This document shows, piece by piece, positions 23,102 through 35,359 of a stretch of 64,000 nt of DNA. The stretch is taken from NCBI RefSeq assembly GCF_018873765.1, contig NC_057923.1, positions 20,493,913-20,557,912 of the forward strand, given 5' to 3'. This DNA comes from Telopea speciosissima (Eukaryota; Streptophyta; Magnoliopsida; Proteales; Proteaceae). Both the position numbers and the translations under genes were made by a program. Below the pieces are notes generated by a model. The model did not search any database. It was given only the letters and a program-made list of their open reading frames with translations, and had not been told where the DNA came from. The stretch's first letter is position 1. Each line of letters begins with the position of its first letter.

Positions 23102-25143
23102 AGCAAATCCCTTTTGCAGAGTTGCATTGGCTATTATCCATTTCACACTGCAGTGAAGCTTGTGAAAGGCTACAAAATCGACTCAAGTAGCAGGCATGGA
23201 AGCTAGAACTGAGTTTGTGAAGAGAAGAGCCATCTCCATGACGTCTTTCCCCTTCAACTCCATCTTAGTGAAGAAGAAATTAGATCATGTACCAGCCATT
23301 GCCTGTGTCATGAGCTGTATGAATTGGTCTCTACTATTTCAGAAGTCTTACTGTGCTCTTATCATTGATTTTGTAATGTGAGTCAAAATAATCTCTACCA
23401 TATCTGAATTTGTATTGGTTGACAATGAGCAGTGGTTCTTTCATTCAATTTGAAGTCTGAATTTTCAATATCTTTTCTTTAGAGGATTACTTGGAGGAGA
23501 TCTAGTGGTCCATCATAGAAGAAAATCTCCAGATTCTCAATCCAACTTCATAGGGCCCAGTCCTACTCATTCATCTTTCTTTTTTAACTAACCCATTGCA
23601 TAGGGGTCTTAACCCAATTTCATTTCATGATTAATACATGTATTCCCATCAATTGACCCTCTATTTCAAGTAAGATGTTGGGAACTAACTTAGCAGAGGA
23701 GAAAGCAGATTTGAACGACAAAATGAATGGACCCACTAGAAGAGAAACTCACTGCATTCAAAATTGATCTTATTCTCATTCTAAATACCAAGTACTAGCT
23801 AGGCTGACAGTAACACATACATTCAAGTCTTGCATATATAGGAGAGAAAGAAGTTTAATACTTGCCCTTCTTCGGTCTTGATTATTATGAGCAGAGTCCG
23901 AACTCATGGAAACAGATGGAGTGAACCTGTCAACTCAGTAGCAGAGCAGGCAAGGTGGTTCATCTTTCTCCTGAAAACACTAGGGGTCATTCAATTGTAT
24001 GTATATCCTTGGACGACAGGCTTATCTGAATGTCATGAACACTAAACAAATGGTTAAAAAAAAGTTGAGAACTGGTTTAGTATGTTGTAAATCCCATTCT
24101 TCTTCTCATTCTTGAATTTTTTTGAAATATTTACGTTGAAGCTCCTTGTGAACTTGTCATTTGGTTTAATTCTCTGGTTGTCTATTTTGGTGCGGTTCTG
24201 ATTTCGAAGAGCCAAAACCTGAATTCCAAATCGTTTCAAGATAAAATCTTTAGTTTGAGAACTGGATTGAACTTGAAATTCCAAATTATTTGAAACTTAC
24301 TGTAAAAGCTTCACCATACTTGTACTTGATAATATGTTTTGATTTGTTTGTTCTAGGCCACCAGTCCATGGATATTGTCATTATTGCTCATAATACTGCT
24401 CAATTTTGGGGAGGGGGGGGGTACCTGGAATTGATAATTAACAATTTGCTCATTTGTGTGCCTTTTCCACGAAGGTAGAAATTGATATTCCATAGCTATT
24501 TGTATATGTTCTTGCAGCTATTATGATGCCATTTGTTCACATTTGGGTAGATAACAGAAGTGAATCTTTTTATGTTTGCTGTTCAATTTAGGAAAAAGAT
24601 CTCTCCACAGCTTTTGGTATATGGCTTCTATACACTGACCATGGTTTTGAGGTTTCCATCACAGCCAAGTTTACTGCTCTTTGTTGCTTACAACATTTGT
24701 TGCCGTGGTCCTCACCTGCAGCGTGCTACTCCTATATAGGGTGGTGGCACAGTGCTACAGTTGGCTAGTATTTAGGTCATAGCTGATTTTGCTGTTATAC
24801 CCACTTTATAACATTTGAGATCCATTTCCCATGTATTGGACTTTTTTCTTCATATTTTAAACAGTTCAAATGTTTTTCAAAAATATTTTAGGCGATCTCA
24901 CACGTGGCAGGAAAATGAAGATAGAATAATACCATTTGGTGGAGGCTTCCCATGAAGATAAAATTTCTCATATCTTTTGTCTATGCTGTGCACTAAATCC
25001 ACAATGCTTGTGTAGGTGTTTTTGTAGGGTGGAAAGGAATCCTTGCCCATTTCAAAACTCCTCCCCCCAGACTCGGACCATGTTGAAGTAAATGTCTAAA
25101 TAATTCAGGCATTTTTCTTGCAATTTCCTTTCTTTGATAATCC
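23102..25143. other. 3' flank of CCMH and intergenic, nothing recognised
   Basis: The CCMH 3' UTR presumably occupies the first few hundred bases. No other gene or repeat is supported. Confidence 0.45.
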
Positions 25144-25521
25144 TTGCCCATTGTTCCTTCTCGTTTCTTGATAATTCTTGGCTTTGTATATTTCAGAGGG
25201 AAAGGAGATTTTTACTTTGGGTGGCCATTACTGTTACTCATCATTTTAAGTATCACACCAATTACTTCTGTTTTCAACAATAGCTATATACAGGTAAAAA
25301 CTGTGGAAAATGGTGGCTTTGTATATTTCAGAGGGAAAGGAGATATTTACTTTGGGTGGCCATTACTGTTACTCATCATTTTAAGTATCACACCAATTAC
25401 TTCTGTTTTCAACAATAGCTATATACAGGTAAAAACTGTGGAAAATGGTGGCAATGTTTTAGATGACCCCCTCTTTCACTCTTTTCAAACCTCTCTGGAA
25501 GTCTATGTTGAAGGACCCTGA
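25144..25521 (+). other. 125-codon open frame with internal duplication, function unknown
   Basis: The frame contains two copies of a hydrophobic segment, FGWPLLLLIILSITPITSVF, each preceded by FVYFRGKGD and followed by NNSYIQVKTVENGG, and ends LEVYVEGP. I do not recognise the family. Each copy is bracketed by tttcag (acceptor-like) and cag/gtaaaa (donor-like), so the open frame could be a decayed exon plus intron edges of a lost membrane-protein gene. There is no clear ATG. A real product is doubtful. Confidence 0.25.
25180..25449 (+). repeat. 135-bp tandem duplication
   Basis: Units 25180-25314 and 25315-25449 differ at one position (gagatttttac versus gagatatttac). The near-identity indicates a recent event. 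135 is divisible by three, so the reading frame across the copies is kept. Confidence 0.95.
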
Positions 25522-25941
25522 TATACAACACAGTGCACCACCAGTCACGGGTGTAGCTGTAATATCTTCGTCGGTTTAGCAATCAATCTTCAAAGGCATG
25601 ACATATATTGATGAAGAAAATTTATTACACGCTGGAATTCCAGGGCTTAATGAATAAGGTTTATCCATGATTTTGTGGTTTGGGATAAGAGGACTCAGTT
25701 TGCATACTTCTCACCATCTATGCACTTTAAATCTTATGTTGACAGAAGAAATTGTAGAACACACATTCATTTTGCAAACTAATCATAATTCACAGCTATA
25801 ACAAATCAAAATAGTTCCCTACCGATACCAAGGCCTGAGAGAACGAAAAAATTCCCTTTGCCCTTAAATTCATAGAGACACATGCACAAAGTACATTTCA
25901 AAAAGTGGTTGGCTGTACCCATAACAACCCTGTTGCATGTC

Positions 25942-28239
25942 CTAATAAGCAGCACAGCCTCCACAAGTAATGCAGCTCCTGCAGATGATTGACAATAAAA
26001 GAAAGAATGTCAGTCTATAGAAATTGCAAAACCCAGAAACCACAATAGGCAAATGGATAACTGAAATGACTTGCTAGGGGTGGGAGAATTATTTACAAAA
26101 TAAAATTACAACCAAACTCTACCAACAAATTCATTTGTAGTTCCTTTTATGGAATTCATAATGATGAACTATTTGATGAGAAAAAATAAACCCCACCAGC
26201 TAAGAACATTAGATGCTTTTCTTTTTTGCTTGGGTCACAATTCAACAACATTAACTTACACAATTGAGCCACCATAACTTCTACGTTTCCTCTTCTTTGC
26301 TATCTCCTTCCTCCTTGGTGGCTGAAGCACAACTTTGATTGCGGTATCAAAAACAGCTTTGATATTCTATCCAAATCAAAGCAAAAGAGAATTTAGGCCT
26401 AAGAGCATTATAAGGGCAATGCAATTGACTTGAAGGAAAAGTTAAAAAGAATGGTTAATAAGATTAGAAACATGTCCAATATTCCCCAGTCATCTACCTG
26501 TTGAGTTTTAGAGCTACACTCGATATAAGCTGCTGCTCCAATTTGTTTCCTTAGTTCCTCTCCCTAAACATTACACAATAAAAAGAATGTTTCTTTTTCA
26601 GTTGACAGAAAGATATATAAGACAAGAAATCCCATATAGTAAAAGAGGTGAAGGCAATAAACCTACTTGAGCAGATGTTATTGCACCGGAGCCCATATGG
26701 TCAGCCAGATATCCTCTGTCATCGCGAAGATCTAAAGAAAAAAATAAGTTAATAACAATAAAAAGTACATATAAATTTTGATTACAAACAAATATTTAAT
26801 TTAATTGCAAAGTTATCAGATCAAAGCATACCTAATTTTGTCCCCACAAGAATAATAGGAACATTTGGTGCAAATCGACGAAGTTCAGGCATCCACTGGT
26901 GAAAAGTTTACAGAGAAAATCCCAGTCACTAAATAGTATATGAAATAACAAACTAATAGCCAAAGATACCAAAAACTTTCCACTTAAGGTCATCTTCCAA
27001 CAAAGATTTATGCATAAAAATTTCTGTCATCAATGCTCTACTTTGAGAGAAATGCTAAGAATACAGCCCTTGTTCATAGAAATTTCTGTCTCCTTGACCA
27101 TGCAATACTTGTGCAAATCTAGGGCCTTTCTAGGGTTACCCTGATTCTCTAAGCACTTGGACAAGGATGGAGGATCCACTTGTTCACAAACACAGAATTA
27201 ACATAAAAAAAATTATTTATTGTTTGAGTAGACCAAAAAAAAAAAGAGTTCAAACCCTGCTATACTTTGTAGAATTCATTTAGGTTGCACACATTTTCTA
27301 ACGGAATCCATATTCAGAGACAACCAAACAGAGGAAAAGAAGGAAAGGAAATAGCAGTGAAGTGGGTACCTTCTTGAGAACATTTTCATAACTTGCCCTG
27401 CTGAGCAAGGAGAAAGCCAGAACAAAAATGTCTGCTCCTCTGTAACTTAGTGGCCTTAACCTGCTATAATCTTCCTGACCTATAAATAAGAGCACAAGGC
27501 CAAAAACCAAACACTTAGAGCACAGTAATGGAAGCTTTCTGTAAACTAGAAAGAAACAGATAGATGGCAAAATTTAATACCAGCAGTATCCCATAGTCCC
27601 AAATTGACAATATTCCCATCCACAGCCACATTAGCACTGAAGTTGTCAAATACAGTAGGTACATAATCCTGCCCACAAACAACAAATGTTACAGAGAGAG
27701 AACAACAATAATAAATAAAAATAAAATGAACCAAACACTATTAGAAGTTTGCAAAGAGAGAAAAGTTTAAGCTTTCTTCCTGACCAACTTGGTAGAAATA
27801 ATGAATTCCTTCTCTTGGTTAATTAAAGAAAAACCCCTCCCAAAAAAAATAAAAGGAACTGCATAAACAGACCTTTCCATAGATAGTAAATATTCTTTTT
27901 AATTTTTTAAGAGAAACCTTACTTCTGCAAGGATGAAATTTTAACAAAGAAAATGAAAATAATGAAGAACAAAAACGAAATCCCACTCAATAAATTAGAA
28001 GCCATAAACAAGAAAGGAACACCCATCAACAAAACTAAAACCCCACCCAAAAAAGGAAATAAGAAGATTAAATCAAAAAGGGAAAAAAAAAAAGAGCCAT
28101 AAATGTGTCCTTTTAACAATACTAATAAAGGAACACTTACAGTAGGGAACTTGTTGCTGGTATAACAGATGAGCATACATGTCTTTCCAACTGCTCCATC
28201 TCCCACAGTGACACACTTGATGAACTTGGAAGCACTCAT
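25942..28239 (-). CDS. type II ROP/RAC small GTPase (8 coding exons)
   Basis: Plant Rho GTPases switch polarity, hormone and defence signalling at the plasma membrane. Coding exons: 28239-28141, 27668-27581, 27479-27370, 26895-26832, 26731-26667, 26563-26498, 26366-26260 and 25978-25942. All have GT-AG borders and compatible phases, totalling 211 residues. G motifs: GDGAVGKT (residues 13-20), effector loop [21 protein letters not shown], and ECSSKTQQN. The Rho-type insert reads [20 protein letters not shown]. The C-terminus has a basic stretch KKRKRR and then [11 protein letters not shown] with no CAAX box, as in type II ROPs, which are anchored by S-acylation of these cysteines. The closest family resemblance is to ROP9/ARAC7 (N-terminus [13 protein letters not shown]). 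The extra 3' exon coding the cysteine tail is the type II gene structure. No breaks were seen. Confidence 0.93.
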
Positions 28240-28404
28240 CCTCAGGACTAGCACTTCAAGAGAGCTTCTACAATAGCTTTTTAGCTGCAGCAGAAGCAGA
28301 TGAAACGGTATGGAGTAGCTAAGTTTAGTGGAAAAAGAAGCTTAGCTTTCCAGATTCAAATAAAAGATTGGAGAAGGAGAAACAGTACTCGACAACATGC
28401 AGGC

Positions 28405-28427
28405 AGAGAGAGAGAGAGAGAGAGAGT
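28405..28427. repeat. (GA)n microsatellite in ROP 5' leader/promoter
   Basis: About 11 GA dinucleotides; on the ROP sense strand this is a (TC)n tract about 165 bp upstream of the start codon, a common context for plant 5' leaders. Confidence 0.85.
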
Positions 28428-28964
28428 GGCACAGGTAGACTGAGGTAGTCAAAGGGCCTTGCTGCAACTTTCGTCCCTCTCAATAAATTTCAAATCTGAG
28501 AGCAGAAAATCTTTTGAAATACAGAAATCTTGGAGCTTGGGCCCCACTCTTCAAACGGCATTCTGCTCTGGTTCCCTTTTCTCTGTGTTGGTGTTGGGAT
28601 CCAACTACGCCTATTTATTATTAGGAGACGACGCTAATAACACATTTCTGTAAGTACCGTTTGATTAGTTTTTGGATGCTAGCGTAGCCACCACTCTCTG
28701 GAAAGTGTGCGTGGTTACCACGCGCGGAGTGAGTCTATTCTCTGTCCTGGTGGCATGTGAAATTGTGCGTGGCCACGTGCTCGTTCCCTAATCCCTGATC
28801 GTGGCTTTTTATTTTCCCTTTTCTTCGCTACTTTCTTTAATCTGTTTGGTTTAAAAAGCTCAATTGACCGTTGGAATGTAAAATGACAGAATGGCCATGT
28901 CCTGAGACGAACCCTCTTTTCCCGTTAGACTAACCTGAACCTCCTTAGGGTTATATGAGAGTGG
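28428..28964. other. ROP upstream flank, nothing recognised
   Basis: No supported feature. Confidence 0.45.
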
Positions 28965-29809
28965 GGGTGTCAAACGGTCGGTTCGGCTTGGCTTTGGTCA
29001 GGCTGAATCAGTTTCGGTCTAGGAATGAGTGAGACCGAAATCAGACTATTAAGGATCTTTGGTTTTCGGTCAGCTTTGATTTTGGTTTATTTTGATTTTT
29101 CAATATCGGATTAATAACGGTTTAAATCGATTTGTTTTATTCGGGTTTGAACCATAATCAAATCTTACATTCATAACCTATAACAAGGAAAGATTCGGAA
29201 GAAACACTTTAAATCATCTTCGGCGAGTCAAACAAGCAAACCACCAAGAAAACCAAGGATAGGGAAGTTGATTTGATATTTTGATGTGCTCATATGTAAT
29301 CGGAACAAATAGAAATATATTGCAAGGGAAGGATAATATTGAAATCAATGGATAAATAGAGTTTATAGTGAAATCACTCTTACAAAACAAATCATTGTTT
29401 ATCATTGTAAAGAGAAGATAACTAATACTAAAATCAATGAAAACACTAATTAATTAGAAGATAATTAATATTGAAATCACAAAATGAACCCTATTATCAA
29501 CACATTCATTTAATTGTCTAACTAATTTTGTATAGACAACAAAGAAATCAATGGAAGCATTGTTACAAATTAATTTTTATTTATTTATAACCTTATCCTC
29601 ATTGGTTTGTAACAATTCCCCTTACACTAGAAAACTTCTCACTATTCACTTATTTATAACCTCACGCTCAATGATTTTCTAACGGTTTCATTTGGTTCGG
29701 TTTTTAATGTAAATATCAATCGGTTCGGTGCAGACCGATTTTTGGTTCGGTCTGGATTTTTTCAATGGTTTCGATCGGTTTTAACGATTCGGGCTAGGTT
29801 TTGACACCC
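28965..29809. mobile_element. non-autonomous element with GGGTGTCAAA termini
   Basis: The left end gggtgtcaaacggtcggttc is matched in inverted form by the right end ggttttgacaccc, with ggttcggt-rich subterminal regions at both sides and an AT-rich middle. No coding capacity. The same terminus occurs near 13067, 42446 and 47420. Target duplication could not be established. Confidence 0.6.
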
Positions 29810-30120
29810 TTATTGGCCACCACTACCAGTAATCGGGTGAGTATAGAACCATCAAAGTTTAAACTCATCGATTTTGAAGGCAGTTAACAAACTCTCTTGA
29901 GAACAATAAAGGGAAAATTGAAGTTGTAATTTTACATTTTATTTTGCCCTTTTAAGATAATATATTTTTTTTCAATAAGGATAAATTCTATCATTTCACA
30001 TGAAAATTGTATTAAATACTACATTAAAAACTTTCATTTTTTTTTAAAAATCATTTTACCCATACATTAAATACTATAATATCAAGTTGTTTTTACGAAT
30101 AAGTTAAAAGTTAATTAAAA
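29810..30120. other. AT-rich intergenic, nothing recognised
   Basis: No supported feature. Confidence 0.5.
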
Positions 30121-30293
30121 GAAAAATGCCACCTGGTCCCACAATGCACGCCACCCTTGTGCCTTGACACAGAGGCACATAGGGGTGTGCAAAATGACCG
30201 CCACCACCCCTTAGAACCCCAAAAATGACTAGGGGTGTGGCGGTCATTTTATGCACCCCTATGTCATGGTGCGACCGAGTGACATTCTTTCTC
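30121..30293. mobile_element. TGGTCATTTT-family hairpin MITE, copy 1
   Basis: Inner arms cataggggtgtgcaaaatgac and ggtcattttatgcaccccta are inverted repeats. Outer ends gaaaaatgccacctggtc and gaccgagtgacattctttc also pair. Three related copies occur at 35360, 35611 and 37812. Confidence 0.75.
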
Positions 30294-30833
30294 CTTTAAA
30301 AGAAAATTATAATTTTTCAGTTCACCACTTTGATGGCAACAAATTGCAACCCCTAAATAAAACAGGATGTGAACATATTTTTGTTGAGTTACAAGATACA
30401 AACCTAGCAGAAGGAGGGCATTTCAGTCTTTTACTCCGACTTAAATAAGAAACAGAAACTTTAAAATAAGTACGGTGACTGTAAGTTTTTTATGAGTAGG
30501 ACCCCCAAGTGGAAAGGAGGTTGTAGTCAGTAAATACCGGTCCACAGCTCTTTTACTAATTTCTCTCTAGGATTGTACTCCCAATAAAGAAAGGAATTAC
30601 TGTATTAAAGAGGCGAGAGACTAGAGAAGATTCAAGGCTTGGGCATAACCCTATCATTAAATTTTTGGCAAGAGATCACCTAATGTAGTGTCTACATCAG
30701 TGTGGGAGCCGATAAGAGTACACATAGGGCATAAACATTGATGTGATTTTTTATTTTATGGGATGGTGCAGCACTTTCATGCGTTGTTGTGTCTAGGTGG
30801 AGGAGCCATGTGCCAAGGTAACATTTTTTTCCC
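30294..30833. other. intergenic, nothing recognised
   Basis: No supported feature. Confidence 0.5.
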
Positions 30834-30836
30834 TTA

Positions 30837-32681
30837 GGCCCTGTTTGGTTGCAAGGGGAAATAAAGGGAAGGGAAGGAAAATTTTCATATTTAAAAAAAG
30901 AATTTTTATAATCATTACCCCATGTGACATCATGTGACAATATCAATAACTCCAAATCATTCCATATTTGGTCATTAAATTCCACTTTACTTTGCATCCA
31001 ATTCCCTTTGGTTTAAAATGTAAAATGTATAATTACTATATATGGTAAGAAATTGAAGTAGTTTATACAAGGAAAAATTTCTTAGATCTACTAGATTAAA
31101 AAAAGAATTACAAAATAAGTATATTTTAAATTTGTTTTACATCCATAAAGTTATATTTTAAAAAGATTTACCCAATCCCCAAATCAGTTAGTTTCTACCC
31201 CGCCCAAACTATAAACTTCCTAATATACCCTTTGATCAATTTTTTTCCTTAAAAAAAACACTAAAGATAATGCTTTAATAGTGTAACCGTTTGCATTACC
31301 CAAAAAAAAATAAAAAATAGTGTAACGGTTAGCACTTTGCACAACTCATTGAGTTCTCACACATTATATGATGTTTATCATTAATTTTCACTATCGAAAG
31401 TAAAGAGTTAGGTGTGGTCTCATTTTAAGTTTTAACTTTTAAGCATTTCTTATTAAATTATGGAATATGGGTTCAAGTGTTAAACAAGGTTTACTGTTTC
31501 ATAAAACCCTCTTGGGACAGCCAAGCATGTAGAAGTGGGACCAGCACCCTAGTTGTTACCTGGGGTGGTGTAAGACCATAAACTCACTCAATCATTAAAA
31601 TCCATTTATACACCCTATCATTGGGTTTTACTTGGTCGTTAAAATCCATTTAATGACAGAGATTAAGGTTTACTATTGAGGTTAGCGAAAAACAGACCAA
31701 GCCCATCTTAGCCCAGCCCAGTCCACCTTGTGGGGCCTACTCCCCACCCCTTCATTATCCAATCTCTTTCTTTTGAAAGAGTGCCTTGCTAGGACTGGTA
31801 GGGGTGGGGGTGTGGGGGGAGTCCATGAAGTGGCGGGTGGGGTCAACTTTTTCTCGTGCTAATTAATGCTCATGCTCATGCCACGTGGCAAATATGTGTC
31901 TTGGGTCAGGGGTAGGGTCAACTTTTTCTCGTGTTAATTAATGGTCATGCCATGTGGCAAATATGTGTCTGGTGTCAGGTGTGCGGCGTGTTCTTCATGG
32001 ACTCCTTCTCTTCTTATCTCTAGTTGTCTATGACTCCATCCCTCTCCCCCAAAACCTCTACAAGGAAAAAAAAAAAAAAAAACTGCAACAGGGACAAAGA
32101 AAGTGAGAGAGAGCCAATACTCATCGAGACTAGTGAAGATGATTTTTTTTTTGGGGTAGAGACTAGTGAAGATGATTAACGAGTGGAAGAGGGATAACGA
32201 GATAAAGATGAGTGAAGATGATTAACGAGTGAAAGAGGGATAACGAGATAGAGATAAAGCGAAGCACCTAACCGACTTCTATTAATCTTGCAAGTTTCTC
32301 TATAGAAAAGGGAATTCAATAAGTTGTGCAAACGGTGGTTTTTTTTTTTTTTTAAGTGCAAACGGTTACACTATTAAGGCATTATCTTTAGCTTTTTTTT
32401 AGGGAAAAAATTGAATCAAAGGGTATATTAGGAAGTTTATAATTTGGGTGGGGCAGAAACTAACTGATTTGGGGATTGGGTAAATTTTTTTAAAATATAA
32501 CTTTATGGATGTAAAACAAATTTAAAATATACTTATTTTGTAATTCTTTTTTTAATCTAGTAGATCTAAGAAATTTTCCCTTTATACAATCACATGGGGT
32601 AATGATTACAAAAATTTCTTTTTTAGGCTTGAAAATTTTCCCTTCCGTCCCCTTTAATTCCCCTTGCAACCAAACAAAGCC
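30837..32681. mobile_element. PIF/Harbinger-like non-autonomous element, long inverted arms
   Basis: The left end ggccctgtttggttgcaagg pairs with the right end ccttgcaaccaaacaaagcc. The inverted arms extend hundreds of bases inward (about 31070-31345 against 32325-32600), interrupted in the left arm by about 170 bp absent from the right arm. TTA flanks both ends (30834-30836 and 32682-32684), the target duplication typical of PIF/Harbinger and Tourist elements. The interior has two short direct repeats: an aactttttctcgtg...aatatgtgtct segment at about 31848 and 31919, and a gaagatgattaacgagtg unit near 32165 and 32215. No transposase is encoded. Confidence 0.75.
31296..31316 (+). mobile_element. 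21-bp retro-insertion: LINE tail only
   Basis: ttaccc plus an A-rich run is inserted between atagtgtaaccgtttgca (31278-31295) and atagtgtaacggttagca (31317-31334), an 18-bp duplication with two mismatches. The insert resembles the last bases of the LINEs in this window. Confidence 0.55.
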
Positions 32682-32786
32682 TTAAGGTGAGGAAGGGGGA
32701 AAGGGATCTACATACTACCATGGCAACTATCACACTAAACCAATGGATGCGCGGAAGGAAGTCTCTCGATTCATATATGGGAATCC

Positions 32787-32791
<5 letters not shown>

Positions 32792-32826
<35 letters not shown>
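32792..32826. repeat. (GA)n microsatellite
   Basis: About 17 GA units. Confidence 0.95.
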
Positions 32827-32829
<3 letters not shown>

Positions 32830-32918
32830 CATGTACAAGACAGGGTATGCATTATTTTCCTCTTTCCTTTAAGAAGATTGGTGGATTAGAACATGGAGCC
32901 TATAGGCTAGAGTTGAAC

Positions 32919-32932
32919 AATGGTGGCAATTG
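32919..32932. repeat. target-site duplication of truncated LINE, left
   Basis: aatggtggcaattg, repeated exactly at 34578-34591. Confidence 0.9.
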
Positions 32933-34577
32933 TTAGAGGAAAGATAAGATTTGTTGGATTTCGTGGGAGAGAATGTGTAGATCCAATGCCAAAGGAGGGT
33001 TGGGCTTTAGGGATCCTTCCATCCAGAATCGAACATTGCTAGGGAAACTTGTTTGGAGGTTGTGGAACTCGGCGGACTGTACCTGGGCCGGAAGTATGAA
33101 GCAAATATATTTTCCCCACTCTGATTTTCTTCTAGCTTCCATTGGGTCTAATCCTTCTTGAGCTTGGCGTAGTATCCTTGAAGGGAGGAAGGTTCTCATG
33201 GATGGGCTTTTGTGGATTGTGGGCACAGAGGAGAGAATTCGGATCTGGGAGGATAATTGGATCCCCTCTTCTTTAGGCTTCAAGCTGGAATTTCCTCACT
33301 TCAAAGAGCAGCAATGTACCTATGTTTCTGAGCTTATAGACTCTCAGAACCGGACTTGGAAGGAGGAGACCTTGTTGAGCTTGTTTCACCCCAAGGATGT
33401 TGCTGCCATTAAAATATACAGGTTTGGGGGGCAGCGCGTAATGGCCAATACTCGATTAAATTGGCGTACCATCTCCTTTGTAATTAGCAAGATTTGAAGA
33501 GTCTCGAGAGGCCTTCGACCTCTGCCCAAGGTAGTAGGCGCAGCATTCCTGATGAAGTTTGGAAGGGGGTTTGGGCGTGTAAAGTCCAGCCAAAGGCGAG
33601 AAATTTCCTGTGGAGGGCCTGTTCAAGCGGCTTAGCTTCAGCAGAAGACCTTTCTAGGAGGAACGTGCCTATAGATCCCCTTTGCAGCCGCTGTGGCATG
33701 CTGGAGAGCATTGACCATATCCTCCTGGACTGCATATTTGCTAGAGCAGTGTGGTTCGCCTCATCTCTCTCTTTTCGCCCCCTACAGTCGAACCTCAGAT
33801 TTCCAAAGCTATCCAAGGGTGGAGCTCCCTAATCTCCTCTAACAAGCGCCTCGGGCACGATACTTTTGGCCTCGCAGCACAGATCTGCTGGGCTTTGTGG
33901 AAGGCGTGAAACGACACCCTTTTTGGGGGGAAGCTTCTCACCCCTGTTAAGGTGAGCAGACAGGCAGAGGTTGAGTTCGAGGAGTTCATGTCCCTCTCTT
34001 CTCATCACTATGGTTCCGCCCCTGCTACTGGTGTGTCTTCTCCTGCTCAGATTTGGAAGCCTCCTGCTGTTCCTACTTTCAAGCTGAATGTGGATGCGTC
34101 TATAGTGGGAGATAAAGGGGGGGTGGGCTTTGCTCTTCGAGACTCTAATGGTCTTTTGATTTCTGCAGTGTCTAATCCTATTCCGAAACTTTCTATTCTT
34201 CTCAGCGAGGCCTTAGCCGTTAGAGCAGGTTTATTGCACTGTATCACGAAGGGGAATGATGTTTTGGAAGTGGAGAATGACAACCGGGAGCTCATGCTCT
34301 GCCTTACTGGCCAGCTTCAGATTCCCCCACTTGAGATTAACTCCATTGTTTAGGATATCAAGGATCTTTCGGTATCCTTTGCTTCTTGTCTTTTTTTTCA
34401 TATTTCCAAGGGAGATTAACAGCGTGGCTGACTCCTTGTCCCGGAGAGCCTTGTCCGTAACGTGCCGGACATCTTGGCCCATTTCCACTCCTTGGTTATC
34501 AGAATTATGTAATTCAGATACCTTGCGTTGGTCACGCGTTAATATATAGACCTTTTATTACCAAAAAAAAAAAATAA
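32933..34577 (+). mobile_element. 5'-truncated L1-type LINE, 1645 bp
   Basis: It starts abruptly inside ORF2, ends in ttattacc followed by an A-rich tail, and is flanked by the 14-bp duplication aatggtggcaattg. 5' truncation is the usual outcome of target-primed reverse transcription. It belongs to a family related to, but distinct from, the full-length LINE at 14671-20728. Confidence 0.92.
32960..34545 (+). pseudogene. LINE ORF2 3' part: zf-RVT and RNase H, multiply broken
   Basis: The remnant begins in the region after RT (CRSNAKGGLGFRDPSIQNRT and IWEDNWIP), continues with the zinc finger (CSRCGMLESIDHILLDC after FLWRACSSG) and the RNase H domain (KLNVDASIVGDKGGVGFALR, SEALAVRAGL, VENDNRE), and ends near SVADSLSRRALS. 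The frame changes several times (near 33490, 33820 and 34360) and nonsense codons are present, for example at about 33159. Compared with the full-length LINE, the order and spacing of motifs are the same, but identity at the protein level looks only moderate, so they are different subfamilies. No product is expected. Confidence 0.88.
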
Positions 34578-34591
34578 AATGGTGGCAATTG
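34578..34591. repeat. target-site duplication of truncated LINE, right
   Basis: aatggtggcaattg, identical to 32919-32932. Confidence 0.9.
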
Positions 34592-35359
34592 GCATTTTCT
34601 GTTGTTGGAAAAACTGAACAATTTATTTTCTTTCTAGTTAGGGAGAGGGTTCCTCACGACACCAATGTGGATTGGGGAGGATTAATCTGCATAGAGATGT
34701 TCTGAAAAATGTATCAACCACATTAAATCTACAAATTCAAAGCAAAAGGGACAAAATATAATTAAAAAAACACATGAGAGGGAATTTATACTCTATGTGG
34801 TGAGAAGTTTTTTCATTGTTCTTATTTTTACTTGCATTTGGCTCTAACCTTTTTTTTTTTTTTTGAATTTTATCCTCTTATAATTTACAAATTATGTCTT
34901 TTATTTTTGGGTAAAGGCTGGACACGCCAGCATTGTGCTTGCTTGTGTTTATCTGTCTCCACACCCCCGTGGAAATGACCCCCTACCCTCCTCACCCCAC
35001 CTTCACCATTGGGCACAGCTGCTAGTTTACTTAAAGTTGGCGGCGTGCACAACCCTACACACAAATATATATACAAGTTTTCTCTCTCTCTATAAATGAT
35101 AAGGTATAGTCATATAGAAATAAAATAAGGTAAGAGGACTGGAGGGGTGGTTTGTTGTTCCAAAAAAAGTGTGTTTTTGTTGGCTTAAAAGGCATTGAAG
35201 GAGCGTCGTCTTGGAGGAGGTCTTTGGGCCTCGAGGCCAGTACAACAGAGTCAGACAAATTTCCCCCCAAATTAGGAATTTCTTCCTCAAAAGAAACCAA
35301 CAACCTAAAAGTTGAAATTGCTCACATCTCGATTCTTACTCTAATAAAAAAATGGGAAA
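34592..35359. other. intergenic, nothing recognised
   Basis: No supported feature. Confidence 0.5.

Noticed and set aside
28459-28653. 64-codon gene upstream of ROP
   Set aside because: No homology or conserved motif; lies in the ROP promoter region.
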